From Phreatobacter sp. (GTDB lineage: Bacteria > Pseudomonadota > Alphaproteobacteria > Rhizobiales > Phreatobacteraceae), in the NCBI RefSeq assembly GCF_016793595.1, contig NZ_JAEULY010000016.1, forward strand, positions 94,001 to 158,000: 64,000 nucleotides of DNA, given 5' to 3'. Below, in pieces: positions 17,096 through 27,925 of this stretch. Below the pieces are notes generated by a model. That model worked only from the letters and a program-made list of their open reading frames with translations, was not told where the DNA came from and ran no database searches. How positions within the stretch are numbered: the first letter of the stretch is position 1; every line of letters begins with the position of its first letter. The translations under genes and the position numbers were made by a program.

Positions 17096-19363
17096 TCAGC
17101 GCTTCAGGCGCTCGGCGAGACCGTTGGTGGTGACCCTGGCGAGGATTCCGCGCACGTCGTCGAACGTGAAAGGCTTCTCCAGCACGACCACCTCGGCGCC
17201 GCGCGCCTTGGCGAGCCTGTCCGGGCCGGCCACCGTGTCGCCGGTGACGATGATCGTGCGCTCGGCGAGCTTGGGGTCGCGATCATGGATGCGGTCGCGG
17301 AAGTCGATTCCGTCGAGGCCCGGCATCCTCAGATCAGCGAAGATGATGTCGACAGGCGTGCGCTCGATTGTTTCCAGCGCCGTCGCCGGGCGGTCGGCGA
17401 CGATCGGCCGGTGCCCGAGCCCTTCGAGGATTTCGGCGAGGCTGCGGGCGACATCCGCCTCGTCGTCGACGATCAGAACGGAAAGGCCGCTCGCGGCCGC
17501 CGGTCCGGCCACTTTCGGCGCGGAGGCCGTCGCCGCTTCGGCAGCGGGCAGCAACAGATCGAAGCGCGCACCGCCAGAGGGCTGGTTCGACAGCGCGACG
17601 CTGCCGCCATGGGCCTCGACGACGTTCCGGCAGATCGACAGGCCGATGCCGGTGCCGACGCCGGCCGGCTTGGTGGTGAAATAGGGTTCGAAGACGCGAC
17701 GCATCAGCTCATCGGGAATGCCGGGGCCGTTATCAGCGACCATGATCGCGACGCTGGCGTCCTTGCGGGCGGTGCGCAGGCTGATCCGCCGTGGCGCCGG
17801 CCGATCCATCAGCGCCTGCTGGGCGTTGATCAGCAGATTGGCGATGACCTGCGCCAGCAGGTCCTTGTCGCCGGTCACCGGCGGCAGATCCGGCGCCAGG
17901 CTGAGGTCGAGCTCGATATCGGAACTCCTGAGCCCGTAGCTCACCATGTCGATGGCGCCCGAAGCGACCGCGTTGATGTCGATCGGTTCGCGCTGCGGTG
18001 GCTTCTGCCGCGCCATCGCGAGGAAGCTCTTGACGATGCGCCCGCAGCGCTCGGCGGCGGCATGGATGCGCTCGCCCCGCCGCCGGACATCGTCGCTGGC
18101 GGCCTTTTCGACCAGAAGCGAGGACTGCGCGATGACAATGGCGAGCGGATTGTTGAGTTCGTGGGCGACGCCGGCGAGCAGGGAGCCCATGGCGGACAGC
18201 TTTTCGACCTGATGCAGTCGCTCGCGGTTGGCGGTGGCCTCGGCCTGCAGCCGCTGCGGCTCCGTCAGGTCGCGGACATGCGCCATGAACAGTCTTTGCT
18301 CGCCGAAACGGACAGCGTTGACCGAATATTCGATCGGAAAGGTGCTGCCATCCTTGCGCAGGCCCCGCGTCTCGAACCGGCGGGCGAGATTGCGACCTTC
18401 GGCGCGCGTCTTGTAGCGCTCCATCGCGCTGATCTGCTCCTCGCGCAGATCCTGCGGGATGACCAACTCGGTGACCTTCATGCCGAGCGCGTCGTCGCGA
18501 CTATAGCCTGACAGGACCTCGGCGGTCGGGTTGAACTCCAGGATCGTCCAATCCTCGTCGGTGACGATGATGGCGTCGAGCGATGCCCTGACGACGGCCC
18601 TGTTCAGTGCCTCACTGCGGGCCAGCTCCTGCTCGCCAAGCTTCAGCTCGGTCAGGTCGCGGGTGAACGTGAGGAAGCCGACCCGCGTGTCGCCGACCGC
18701 GACATAGGGCATCAGCGAGACCTGCAGGTAGCGGCCACCCTTTTCGACGAAATCGATCCAGCCCTCCCAGCGCATGGTCTCGCCCGCGCGCACACGCTCG
18801 GCCATGTTCTCGTATTGCGTCACGACCTTCGGGCCGAGAACCTCTCCGACGCTATGGCCGATGACCTGGTCGCGGCGCTTGCCGACGAAATCGAGGAATT
18901 CCTTGTTGGCATCGCGATAGATGAGGTCGTGATCGACATAGACCGTGCGCAGCGGAATGCCGTCGATCATGGCGCGCAGCTGATGGATCTTCGCATCCTG
19001 CCGGCTTGTCGCCAGATCGAGCTGTCCGCGCAGGCCGAGCCAGGGAGCCGGGAGTTCGTCGGCGGCGCCCTGCCCGGCGGCCGCGCGAGCGAGCGCGACC
19101 GCGGGCGCGACGAACTGGCGCCAGACGAGCAGGGCCAGCACGATGAAAGTCGCGATGGTGCCGGCGACCAGCAGCAGATGCTCAAGCAGATGTTCACGCG
19201 CCTGCGCGGTGATCTCGGCGCGGCCATAAGTGGACCAGCCGAGCAGCAGGACCAGGAGAAGGAGCGGCAACCCGCACAGGATCAGCAGCCCGCCGAAGCG
19301 TCGGGACAGGTCCGAACCGTCTTGGCGGGGCGAGGCGCCACGCGCGCCGCTATCCGGCATCAC
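17096..19363 (-). CDS. Membrane-bound PAS hybrid sensor histidine kinase with C-terminal receiver
   Basis: This 755-residue kinase has two transmembrane segments near the N-terminus (about 25-43 and 60-82) enclosing a very short external loop of about 20 residues, so sensing is probably cytosolic or within the membrane. Two PAS domains follow, then HisKA with H401 (AGVAHELNNP), the ATPase domain (VIANLLINAQQAL, GTGIGLSICRNVV) and a receiver with D677 (ADLRMPGLDG). The core and receiver are clearly paralogous to the kinase at 12807-14786, including the shared EPYFTTKPAGVGTGIGLSIC. No regulator gene is directly linked in the same operon; the cNMP-domain gene lies upstream on the same strand. 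Confidence 0.93.
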   Translation of the reverse strand: MMPDSGARGASPRQDGSDLSRRFGGLLILCGLPLLLLVLLLGWSTYGRAEITAQAREHLLEHLLLVAGTIATFIVLALLVWRQFVAPAVALARAAAGQGAADELPAPWLGLRGQLDLATSRQDAKIHQLRAMIDGIPLRTVYVDHDLIYRDANKEFLDFVGKRRDQVIGHSVGEVLGPKVVTQYENMAERVRAGETMRWEGWIDFVEKGGRYLQVSLMPYVAVGDTRVGFLTFTRDLTELKLGEQELARSEALNRAVVRASLDAIIVTDEDWTILEFNPTAEVLSGYSRDDALGMKVTELVIPQDLREEQISAMERYKTRAEGRNLARRFETRGLRKDGSTFPIEYSVNAVRFGEQRLFMAHVRDLTEPQRLQAEATANRERLHQVEKLSAMGSLLAGVAHELNNPLAIVIAQSSLLVEKAASDDVRRRGERIHAAAERCGRIVKSFLAMARQKPPQREPIDINAVASGAIDMVSYGLRSSDIELDLSLAPDLPPVTGDKDLLAQVIANLLINAQQALMDRPAPRRISLRTARKDASVAIMVADNGPGIPDELMRRVFEPYFTTKPAGVGTGIGLSICRNVVEAHGGSVALSNQPSGGARFDLLLPAAEAATASAPKVAGPAAASGLSVLIVDDEADVARSLAEILEGLGHRPIVADRPATALETIERTPVDIIFADLRMPGLDGIDFRDRIHDRDPKLAERTIIVTGDTVAGPDRLAKARGAEVVVLEKPFTFDDVRGILARVTTNGLAERLKR

Positions 19364-19432
19364 CGCTCTCCAGGCGGCGCGTGGCCACCGCAGCGGACAT
19401 TGGTGGGCTCATCACCCTGCGTCAAGCAAGGC

Positions 19433-19891
19433 TCAGCGGCGATCGTCCGGCCCGAACAGTCGCCCCACGCGGTTGAGGTCAGCGGTGGTCGCGCGCATCT
19501 TCTCGCGGAAGTCCTCGTGGAGGCGCAGGGCCGCATCCGGAAACTCGCTGAGCACCCGGCGAAACAGAGTGCGGGGGATTCGCAGCACCGTGCAGGGCTC
19601 GCGCGCGGTGGCGGTCGCCGGCCGCAAGGTCTCGACGATCAGAGCGATCTCGCCGAGCAGCGCACCTCGCGTGGCGTGGCGGTCGGTGAGGCCCGCCGAA
19701 TTGGCGAGGGTCAGGCTGCCCTCGACCACGACATAGCCCGAATCGGCCGCCTGACCTTCCTTGAACAGGATGTCGCCCGCCCGCAATTCCCGCGTCTCCG
19801 ACGAGAAGGCAAGGAGGCGAACGGGTTCGCCGCCCAGGCTTGCGAATAGCGGCACCCGGGCCAGAAGGGCGATGTCGTCGTCGAGGGCCAT
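19433..19891 (-). CDS. Stand-alone cyclic nucleotide-binding domain protein
   Basis: This 152-residue protein is a single Crp/cNMP-binding beta-barrel (LLARVPLFASLGGEPVRLL, FKEGQAADSGYVVVEGSL, LLGEIALI) without the helix-turn-helix of CRP/FNR regulators. The phosphate-binding cassette is GALLGEIALIVETLRPATA: the Gly-Glu pair is kept while the usual Arg-Ala follows later as RPATA. It may bind cAMP or c-di-GMP or act as a protein-interaction module. It lies between the second hybrid kinase and an OmpR regulator on the same strand, so a role in that signalling is plausible but unproven. Confidence 0.8.
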   Translation of the reverse strand: MALDDDIALLARVPLFASLGGEPVRLLAFSSETRELRAGDILFKEGQAADSGYVVVEGSLTLANSAGLTDRHATRGALLGEIALIVETLRPATATAREPCTVLRIPRTLFRRVLSEFPDAALRLHEDFREKMRATTADLNRVGRLFGPDDRR

Positions 19892-20000
19892 GAGGTCCGC
19901 TGGGGGAGAGAAGGCTTCTTATAATCCTGACGGCGACGATTCGCAGAAAATGCATCCGACCACCAGCGCGCCGGGCGCATGCCGCCGTCCGAAGCCGCCC

Positions 20001-20687
20001 TCAGGGAACGAGCTTGTAGCCGCCGCCCTCGGTGACCAGCAGCGAGGCGTTGCCGGGGTCTTTCTCGATCTTCTGGCGAAGCCGATAGATATGCGTCTCC
20101 AGCGTGTGGGTGGTGACGCCGGAATTGTAACCCCAGACCTCCGACAGCAGGATCTCGCGCGAGACCGGCTTGATACCTTGCCGGTAGAGATAGCGCAGGA
20201 TCGCCGTCTCCTTCTCTGTCAGGCGGATCTTGGAGTTCTTCTCGTTGACCAGCAGCTTGGCGGAGGGCCGGAACGAATAGCTGCCGATCTGGAAGACCGC
20301 GTCCTCGCTGGCCTCATGCTGGCGCAACTGCGCGCGGACGCGCGCGAGGAGCACGGCGAACCGGAACGGCTTCACCACATAGTCGTTGGCGCCGGCCTCA
20401 AGCCCGAGGATCGTGTCGGAATCGGTGTCATGCCCGGTCAGCATGATGATCGGGCTCTTGAAGCCGCCCTTGCGCATGATCTTGACGGCTTCACGCCCGT
20501 CCATGTCCGGCAGGCCGACATCCATGATCAGAAGGTCGAAATGATCGCCCTTGACCGACTGGATCGCCTTGGCGGCCGCATCGACGCTGATCGTCTGAAA
20601 CTCCTCGTGCAGCGCCAGCTGCTCCGCCAGCGCCTCGCGCATGTCGGCATCGTCGTCGCAGAGCAGGATCTTGCGGACTTGGCTCAT
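20001..20687 (-). CDS. OmpR-family response regulator
   Basis: This 228-residue regulator has a receiver with D56 (LLIMDVGLPDMDG), switch threonine in IMLTGHDTDSD and K106 (DYVVKPFRF), then a winged-helix domain (LTEKETAILRYLYRQG, THTLETHIYRLRQKIE, LVTEGGGYKLVP). The output domain end is characteristic of a conserved alphaproteobacterial regulator that is often found apart from its kinase. Identity of the cognate kinase is unknown. It is divergent from the L,D-transpeptidase gene, with 119 bp between the starts, so it might control that gene. Confidence 0.92.
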   Translation of the reverse strand: MSQVRKILLCDDDADMREALAEQLALHEEFQTISVDAAAKAIQSVKGDHFDLLIMDVGLPDMDGREAVKIMRKGGFKSPIIMLTGHDTDSDTILGLEAGANDYVVKPFRFAVLLARVRAQLRQHEASEDAVFQIGSYSFRPSAKLLVNEKNSKIRLTEKETAILRYLYRQGIKPVSREILLSEVWGYNSGVTTHTLETHIYRLRQKIEKDPGNASLLVTEGGGYKLVP

Positions 20688-20806
20688 GGAATCACCCGGG
20701 GGATGGACTTGCGGCCGTGGTCACGGGCGCTCGAATAGGACACAGAAGGGCACTACGCGCAAACAGGCGGACGCGTTACGGAAGTGCCGGACGCGGTCGT
20801 AGAGAT

Positions 20807-21352
20807 ATGGATGACATTTTCATGGCGAAAGGCCTGATTGCACGGATTTTTGTCCATTCCCTGCCCGGCAAACCGTCGCGAGGCATGGTTCATGTCGGCC
20901 TTGCCGCCTTTCCCTGCGCCCTCGGCCGGGGCGGTATCAACACGGTCAAGCGCGAGGGCGACGGCCGGACGCCGCGCGCGCGCCTGCCGCTGCGCCGCGT
21001 CTTCTTTCGCAAGGACAGGCTCGGCAGGCCGCAGGTCGCGCGACCGGTGCGCGCGATTCGTCCGGAGGATGCCTGGTGCGACGATGCCGGCGACCGGCGC
21101 TACAACCGCCTCATCCGCCGCCCGCCGGGGCCCGCCGAGGAGCGGCTGACACGCACCGACCACCTCTATGACGTGATCGTCGAGCTCGGCTGGAACGACG
21201 CGCCGGTGCGCCGCCATCGCGGCAGCGCCATCTTCTGGCACGGCGCGCGCGACGGCTTCACGCCGACCGCAGGCTGCGTCGCCATCCGCATAGCGGATTT
21301 CGCGAAGATCCTGCCGCGCCTGGCGAGGAACGCGGTGATGGTGGTGCGCTGA
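20807..21352 (+). CDS. L,D-transpeptidase (YkuD) family protein
   Basis: This 181-residue protein ends in the YkuD catalytic pattern: H145 in FWHGARDGF and C157 in TPTAGCVAI. YkuD enzymes form 3-3 peptidoglycan cross-links or attach proteins to the wall. There is no signal peptide and no LysM domain, so it belongs to the short group that may act in the cytoplasm or be exported in another way. The start is uncertain: ATG 20807 (MDDIF) and ATG 20822 (MAKGL) are both in frame and neither has a strong ribosome binding site. Its stop is 3 bp from the stop of the convergent SDR gene. Confidence 0.85.
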   Translation: MDDIFMAKGLIARIFVHSLPGKPSRGMVHVGLAAFPCALGRGGINTVKREGDGRTPRARLPLRRVFFRKDRLGRPQVARPVRAIRPEDAWCDDAGDRRYNRLIRRPPGPAEERLTRTDHLYDVIVELGWNDAPVRRHRGSAIFWHGARDGFTPTAGCVAIRIADFAKILPRLARNAVMVVR

Positions 21353-21355
21353 TCT

Positions 21356-22123
21356 TCAGACCGACGCCGTCAGGCCGCCGTCGACGAACAGCACGTGGCC
21401 GGTGACATAGTCCGAGGCGGGGGCGGCAAGAAACACGCAGGCGCCCTGCAATTCCTCGACGTTGCCCCAGCGTCCCAGCGGCGTGCGCGTGCCGACCCAG
21501 GCGCTGAAGGCCGGATCCTTCACCAGCGCGTCGGTGAGCTCGGTCTTGAAATAGCCGGGCGCGATGCCGTTGGAGCGGATGCCGCGCGCGCCCCACTCCA
21601 CGGCCATCTGCTTGGTCATCATCTTCACCGCGCCCTTGGACGCCGTGTAGGGCGCGATGGAGGGCCGGCCGAGTTCGCTCATCACCGAGCAGGTATTGAT
21701 GATCTTGCCGTAGCCGCGCTTCAGCATGTGCCGCGCCGCAGCCTTGGAAACATAGAACACGCTGTCGATATTGGTCGCCATGACACGGCGCCAGTCGGCA
21801 TCGGCGAAATCCTCCAGCTTCTCGCGGATCGTCATGCCGGCATTGTTGACGAGGATGTCGATCGGACCGCGCGTCGCTTCGATCGCGTCGATGCCGGCAT
21901 TGACGGCGGCCGGATCGGTCACGTCGAAGGCGCTGGTCGCGACCTTGAAGCCCTTCGCCTTCAGCGCCTTCTCGGCCGCGTCGAGCTTGGTCTTGTCGCG
22001 GCCGTTGAGGATCACTTCCGCGCCGGCGCCGGCAAGACCCTCGGCATAGGCAAGGCCGATGCCGCTGCCCGAGCCGGTGACGAGTGCGCGGCGGCCGGTC
22101 AGGTCGAACGTCTTGAGTGTCAT
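21356..22123 (-). CDS. SDR-family oxidoreductase, gluconate 5-dehydrogenase-like
   Basis: This is a canonical classical SDR of 255 residues: cofactor motif TGSGSGIG, NNAGMT, catalytic Ser in TCSVMSELG and YTASK with Tyr and Lys intact, and the C-terminal FVDGGLTASV. It most resembles the gluconate 5-dehydrogenase/2-deoxy-D-gluconate 3-dehydrogenase and FabG-like groups, so it probably oxidises or reduces a sugar acid or hydroxyacyl substrate with NAD(P)H. ATG 22123 is preferred over one 27 bp upstream because AGGGG precedes it by nine bases and the family N-terminus starts there. No pathway partners are adjacent. Confidence 0.9.
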   Translation of the reverse strand: MTLKTFDLTGRRALVTGSGSGIGLAYAEGLAGAGAEVILNGRDKTKLDAAEKALKAKGFKVATSAFDVTDPAAVNAGIDAIEATRGPIDILVNNAGMTIREKLEDFADADWRRVMATNIDSVFYVSKAAARHMLKRGYGKIINTCSVMSELGRPSIAPYTASKGAVKMMTKQMAVEWGARGIRSNGIAPGYFKTELTDALVKDPAFSAWVGTRTPLGRWGNVEELQGACVFLAAPASDYVTGHVLFVDGGLTASV

Positions 22124-22209
22124 TGTCGGATGCCCCTGGTGTTTCCTCATTCAGGCCGGAGAGGAAAGGCCAAGGGGCGGCCCGGCGCAAGCGAAACTTG
22201 TATGGTAGT

Positions 22210-23667
22210 CTATTCGCTGATGATCTTGACCAGTTCGCCGCCGCGCGGCTGGTCGCCGTCGCCGAGGCCGTTGAGCACCCGGAACCGTTCCACCGCCCGG
22301 TCCTGCACCTGCATCCGGCGCGCGAAAGTGTCGACCGTGTCGCCCTCGCCGGCGCGGATCAGGCGGATGCGGTCGGGCTTGACCGCGGCTTCCGCCGCGG
22401 TGAGGCGACGGAAGCTCTCCATCGAGGCGCGGAAGGTGGCATCGACGTCACCGTTCAGGTCACGGGCGGCGTAGATGATGCGGTAGACCTCGCTGCCGAA
22501 ACGCACGACGAAGATTCGGAACGACCAGTCGTTGCCGCGCGCCACGGCGGTCGCGCCCTGGAAGCCGTTGACCGAGACCTGTTCGACCGTCGTCTCCGAC
22601 AGGCCGTCGATCCAGCCCGAGGTCAGGTAGGCGGTCAGCGTCTGGCTCGCGGGCACGCGCACCACGTCGAGGCGCACCGCCATGTCGTTGGGGCCGAGAC
22701 CGGTGACCGCCGAGCGCGAATTCTCCAGCGTGAAGCCGTCCGGCGCCGTGACCGTGAAGCCGAGGCGGGGATGGATGAAGGTGCGGCCGCGCACGACGCC
22801 CTGGCGCGGATCCTCGCCGAAGGTCAGTCCCTCGATGGCGCGCAGGTAGCGCTCGCGGTCGCGGGGGCGGCCGTCCGGGGCGATATGCTGGCGGGCGGTG
22901 AGCACAGCCTGGCGCACGCGCTCGGGCGTCGAGGGGTGCGAGGCGAGGAAGTCCGGGCTGCCGCCGGCCGCCTGCGTCGGCGTGCGCAGGGCGGCGTTGC
23001 GATCCATGGTCTGGAGGAATCGCGAGGCGCCGTAGGGGTCGAAACCGGCCTTGGCGATGAGCGCGACGCCAATGGCATCGGCCTCCAGCTCCTGGCTGCG
23101 CGAGAAGCCGGCGAGCGATACGCGGGCGGCCTCGCGCCGGGCTTCGGCGCCGGCGAGGTCGTTGAGGAGGCGCGCGCGCATCACCGCCACCAGCTCGCTG
23201 GTGCGCACCTGATCCTCGCGCTGGTTCGCATGGCGGGCCGAGACATGGGCCATCTCGTGGCCGAGCACGGCAGCGAATTCGCTGACGTCGTTGATCAGCG
23301 CCAGCATGCCGCGGGTGACATAGAGATGGCCCGAGGGCAGGGCGAAGGCGTTGATCGTCGGCGAATTCAGGATAGTCAGCCGATAGCGCTGGTCCGGCCG
23401 GTCGGAGGCGGCGCCGAGCTTCTCGAAGATCTCGCTGGCGAGCCGCTCGACGGCCGGGGCGCTGTATTCGCCGCCGAAGGCCGCGAGGATGCGCGAATGG
23501 TCGCGCGAGGTCAGCGGTGGCAGTCGCGACTCGGTCGGCGTCGGCTCCGGAACGGGCACGGGAACCTCGGGTGAGGTCGCGCAGCCCGACAGAATCAGGG
23601 CAAGCGCCATCGCGGCTGGCACGGCCGACCGGCAAAACCCACCCCGCGCTCCTGCGAACCGAATCAC
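22210..23667 (-). CDS. M48-family zinc metalloprotease lipoprotein
   Basis: This 485-residue protein has a lipoprotein signal with lipobox LSGC (C29), then a Pro-rich spacer and an M48 peptidase domain: zinc ligands H137 and H141 in HEMAH and E193 in ELEAD. It resembles the periplasmic BepA/YcaL/LoiP proteins involved in outer-membrane protein quality control. The C-terminal third contains a conserved beta-rich region and ends with a LysM-like segment (RLIRAGEGDTVDTFARRMQV), which may bind peptidoglycan. It starts 9 bp after the nuclease-like gene, so the two are probably one operon behind acs. Confidence 0.93.
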   Translation of the reverse strand: MIRFAGARGGFCRSAVPAAMALALILSGCATSPEVPVPVPEPTPTESRLPPLTSRDHSRILAAFGGEYSAPAVERLASEIFEKLGAASDRPDQRYRLTILNSPTINAFALPSGHLYVTRGMLALINDVSEFAAVLGHEMAHVSARHANQREDQVRTSELVAVMRARLLNDLAGAEARREAARVSLAGFSRSQELEADAIGVALIAKAGFDPYGASRFLQTMDRNAALRTPTQAAGGSPDFLASHPSTPERVRQAVLTARQHIAPDGRPRDRERYLRAIEGLTFGEDPRQGVVRGRTFIHPRLGFTVTAPDGFTLENSRSAVTGLGPNDMAVRLDVVRVPASQTLTAYLTSGWIDGLSETTVEQVSVNGFQGATAVARGNDWSFRIFVVRFGSEVYRIIYAARDLNGDVDATFRASMESFRRLTAAEAAVKPDRIRLIRAGEGDTVDTFARRMQVQDRAVERFRVLNGLGDGDQPRGGELVKIISE

Positions 23668-23676
23668 GGTCCTGAG

Positions 23677-24416
23677 CTACCTTGCGCCGCGTGTCGGCGC
23701 CTCCGCGATTGTGATCTGCTCCGGCATCGCCGCCGCGATGAAGGGGCCGCGTCGGATCGTCACGACCCCACGCACGCGCAGCATGTGCCCACGGATTGCG
23801 GCAGGTTCAAGCCCGAATTCCCGAAAGGCGGGCATGTCGCGCTCGGCTATGGTTACCGTCAGCGCGCCCGACCCGAAGGCGCCGAAATTGACATAGGTGA
23901 TGCGGCGGACGGTTCTGACACTCCTGACACGGCCGGCAACGACCGCGAAACGGCCATCGAACCGCTTCAGGGCGTCGGCATCGCCGGCATCGAGCAGGGC
24001 GTCGGGCTCGCGCCAGATGCCACGCCGTGCAGCGACGGCCTCGGTCTCGGCCGCCTCCAGCGCCCTCCAGCAGTCGCGGGGGATGACCCTGCTGGCGGAG
24101 AGGCGGGCGCGGCCGTCACGCAGCAGGGCGCTTTCGACGGGACCGTCGGGGCCGAGGGCGATGACGGGCAGGCGCTCGTGCCGGTCGAGCCCGCCGAGCG
24201 GCGCAATACGGACGATCCGGTCGACGGGGACGACCGCGTCACCTGCCAGCGCAAGGAGCCGGAAGCGCCGACCGTCGGGCGCCGCGAAGACCAGCGGCGT
24301 ATCGGCGCGCAGACCCGCTACGGCCTCGGCGCGGTCGGGATTGCAGGCGAATGCCGGCGGCAGACCAAGCGTGGCGAGGACAGCGCCGAGCGTCACATGC
24401 CGCCCGGCGCCCATGA

Positions 24417-24420
<4 letters not shown>
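23677..24420 (-). CDS. Secreted SNase-like (thermonuclease-fold) protein
   Basis: This 247-residue protein has an N-terminal signal peptide (about 1-25, ending AFA). Residues 40-140 look like a staphylococcal-nuclease OB-fold ([38 protein letters not shown]), but the catalytic Arg-Glu-Arg set of active SNase cannot be recognised. A second beta-rich domain follows. It may be catalytically dead. The start is GTG 24420, overlapping the acs stop, or ATG 24414. The GTG overlap suggests translational coupling with acs. Family assignment is moderately supported; nuclease activity is doubtful. Confidence 0.65.
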
Positions 24421-26369
<1,949 letters not shown>

Positions 26370-26622
26370 TGCTGTCCCTCTCGATGGGTTGCCGTCCGTC
26401 CGGCGGCGGCAACAGGCCGTTTCCCCACGGGGCGGCCCTTTGTCCGGCCGCCTCCTCTGTCGCGCGGACTTTACGTCGCGGCGACATGTCGGCTCAAGAG
26501 AGGCGGCGTCACACTTTGGTCGCCCGACCTTGGACGAAGACGGCGTCTGGCGGTTCGGCCGAATTGACCCGCCGCCAGCCGCCGCCGATGGTGTCGGCCC
26601 CGCCAACGACCGGATGCACCCC

Positions 26623-27783
26623 ATGAAGGCCGCGCTCGACGAAATCCTTGCCCGCTCGGCTGAATCCGGCGAGGTGCCCGGCGTCGTCGCGATGGTCGGC
26701 GACATCAGGGGCTCGCTCTATGAAGGCGCCTTCGGCAAGCGGAGCCTCGCCGGTCCCGATCCGATGACGACCGACACGGTCGCCTGGGTCGCCTCGATGA
26801 CCAAGGCGGTGACCACGGTCGCGCTGATGCAGCTCGTCGAGGAGGGAAAAGTCGATCTCGATGCCCCGGCCGGGCGCTACTGCCCAGAGATCGGCAAGGC
26901 GCAGCTGCTCCACGACTTCGACGCGGACGGCAAACCGCTGACCCGCACGCCCAGGACGCCGGTGACGGTCAGGCACCTGCTCACCCACACCTCCGGCTAC
27001 TGCTACGACTTCGCCTCCTCGGCCATCCGCAAATATATGAAGGCGACCGGCCTGCCGGGCACCAATACCGGCCTCAAGGCCTCGCTCGCCGCGCCGCTCA
27101 TCGCCGAACCGGGCAGTGCTTTCATCTATGGCATCTCGACCGACTGGGCCGGCCAGATCGTCGAGGCGGTCAGCGGCAAGCGCCTCGGCGAGGTCTTCGC
27201 CGAGCGCATCTTCGGCCCTCTCGGCATGACGGATTCGATGTTCCGCCTCGGCGCGTCGCAGCAGGCGCGTCGCGCGGCCGTGCACGGCGTTAAGGAAGAC
27301 GGCAGCTATGTGCCGACCGACATGGTGGTTGTGCAGGAGCCGGAATTCGAGTCAGGCGGCGGCGGCATGTATTCGACCGCGCCGGACTATTTGACCTTCG
27401 TGCGCATGATCCTCAACGGCGGCGAGCTGAACGGCGCGCGCATCCTGAAGCCCGAGAGCATCGTCGCGCTGTCCACCGACCAGATCCCTGATCTTTCCAT
27501 CCCGGCCATGGGGCTGATGTCGCCGATGGGCCTCCGAAGCGTCGACTTCTTCCCCGGCATCTCCACGGGCTGGTCGCTCGCCTTCGAGATCAACCGCGAA
27601 CAAAGCGCGGAAGGCCGCTCGCCCGGCTCGCTGTTCTGGGGTGGTTTCGCCAACACCTATTACTGGATCGACCCGGCGAAGGGCGTCGCGGCGGTGTTCC
27701 TGACGCAGATCGTGCCGTTCTACGATCCGCGCGCGGTAAAGCTGTTCAAGGCGTTCGAGACAGCTGTCTATCGGGCGATCTGA
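26623..27783 (+). CDS. Beta-lactamase/class C-fold serine hydrolase (esterase-like)
   Basis: This 386-residue protein belongs to the serine hydrolase family that includes class C beta-lactamases, DD-peptidases and EstB-type esterases. The nucleophile motif is SMTK (WVASMTKAV) and the tyrosine motif is YGIS ([10 protein letters not shown]). There is no signal peptide, which argues for a cytoplasmic esterase rather than a periplasmic lactamase. ATG 26614 and 26623 are both possible starts. It is divergent from acs, with about 250 bp between the starts, and faces the CoA transferase gene. Confidence 0.88.
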   Translation: MKAALDEILARSAESGEVPGVVAMVGDIRGSLYEGAFGKRSLAGPDPMTTDTVAWVASMTKAVTTVALMQLVEEGKVDLDAPAGRYCPEIGKAQLLHDFDADGKPLTRTPRTPVTVRHLLTHTSGYCYDFASSAIRKYMKATGLPGTNTGLKASLAAPLIAEPGSAFIYGISTDWAGQIVEAVSGKRLGEVFAERIFGPLGMTDSMFRLGASQQARRAAVHGVKEDGSYVPTDMVVVQEPEFESGGGGMYSTAPDYLTFVRMILNGGELNGARILKPESIVALSTDQIPDLSIPAMGLMSPMGLRSVDFFPGISTGWSLAFEINREQSAEGRSPGSLFWGGFANTYYWIDPAKGVAAVFLTQIVPFYDPRAVKLFKAFETAVYRAI

Positions 27784-27808
27784 GCGCCTTGCCGGGAACT
27801 GTCCCATT

Positions 27809-27897
27809 CGTCATGCCCGGCCTTGTGCCGGGTATCCACGAATTTGGTCGGTCCGGAGTTCAAGGCGTGGATGGCCGGGCCAAACCCGGCCGTGACG
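27809..27897. repeat. REP-like imperfect palindrome between convergent genes
   Basis: An 89-bp inverted structure lies between the convergent hydrolase and CoA transferase genes. It begins CGTCATGCCCGG and ends CCGGCCGTGACG, with TATCCACG and CGTGGATG as inner arms. Such GC-rich palindromes are common intergenic repeats in Hyphomicrobiales genomes. A shorter relative lies at 62022-62053. It may also act as a bidirectional terminator. Confidence 0.65.
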
Positions 27898-27925
27898 AGC
27901 AAGCCGCCTCGCCAAGATCCGAGCC

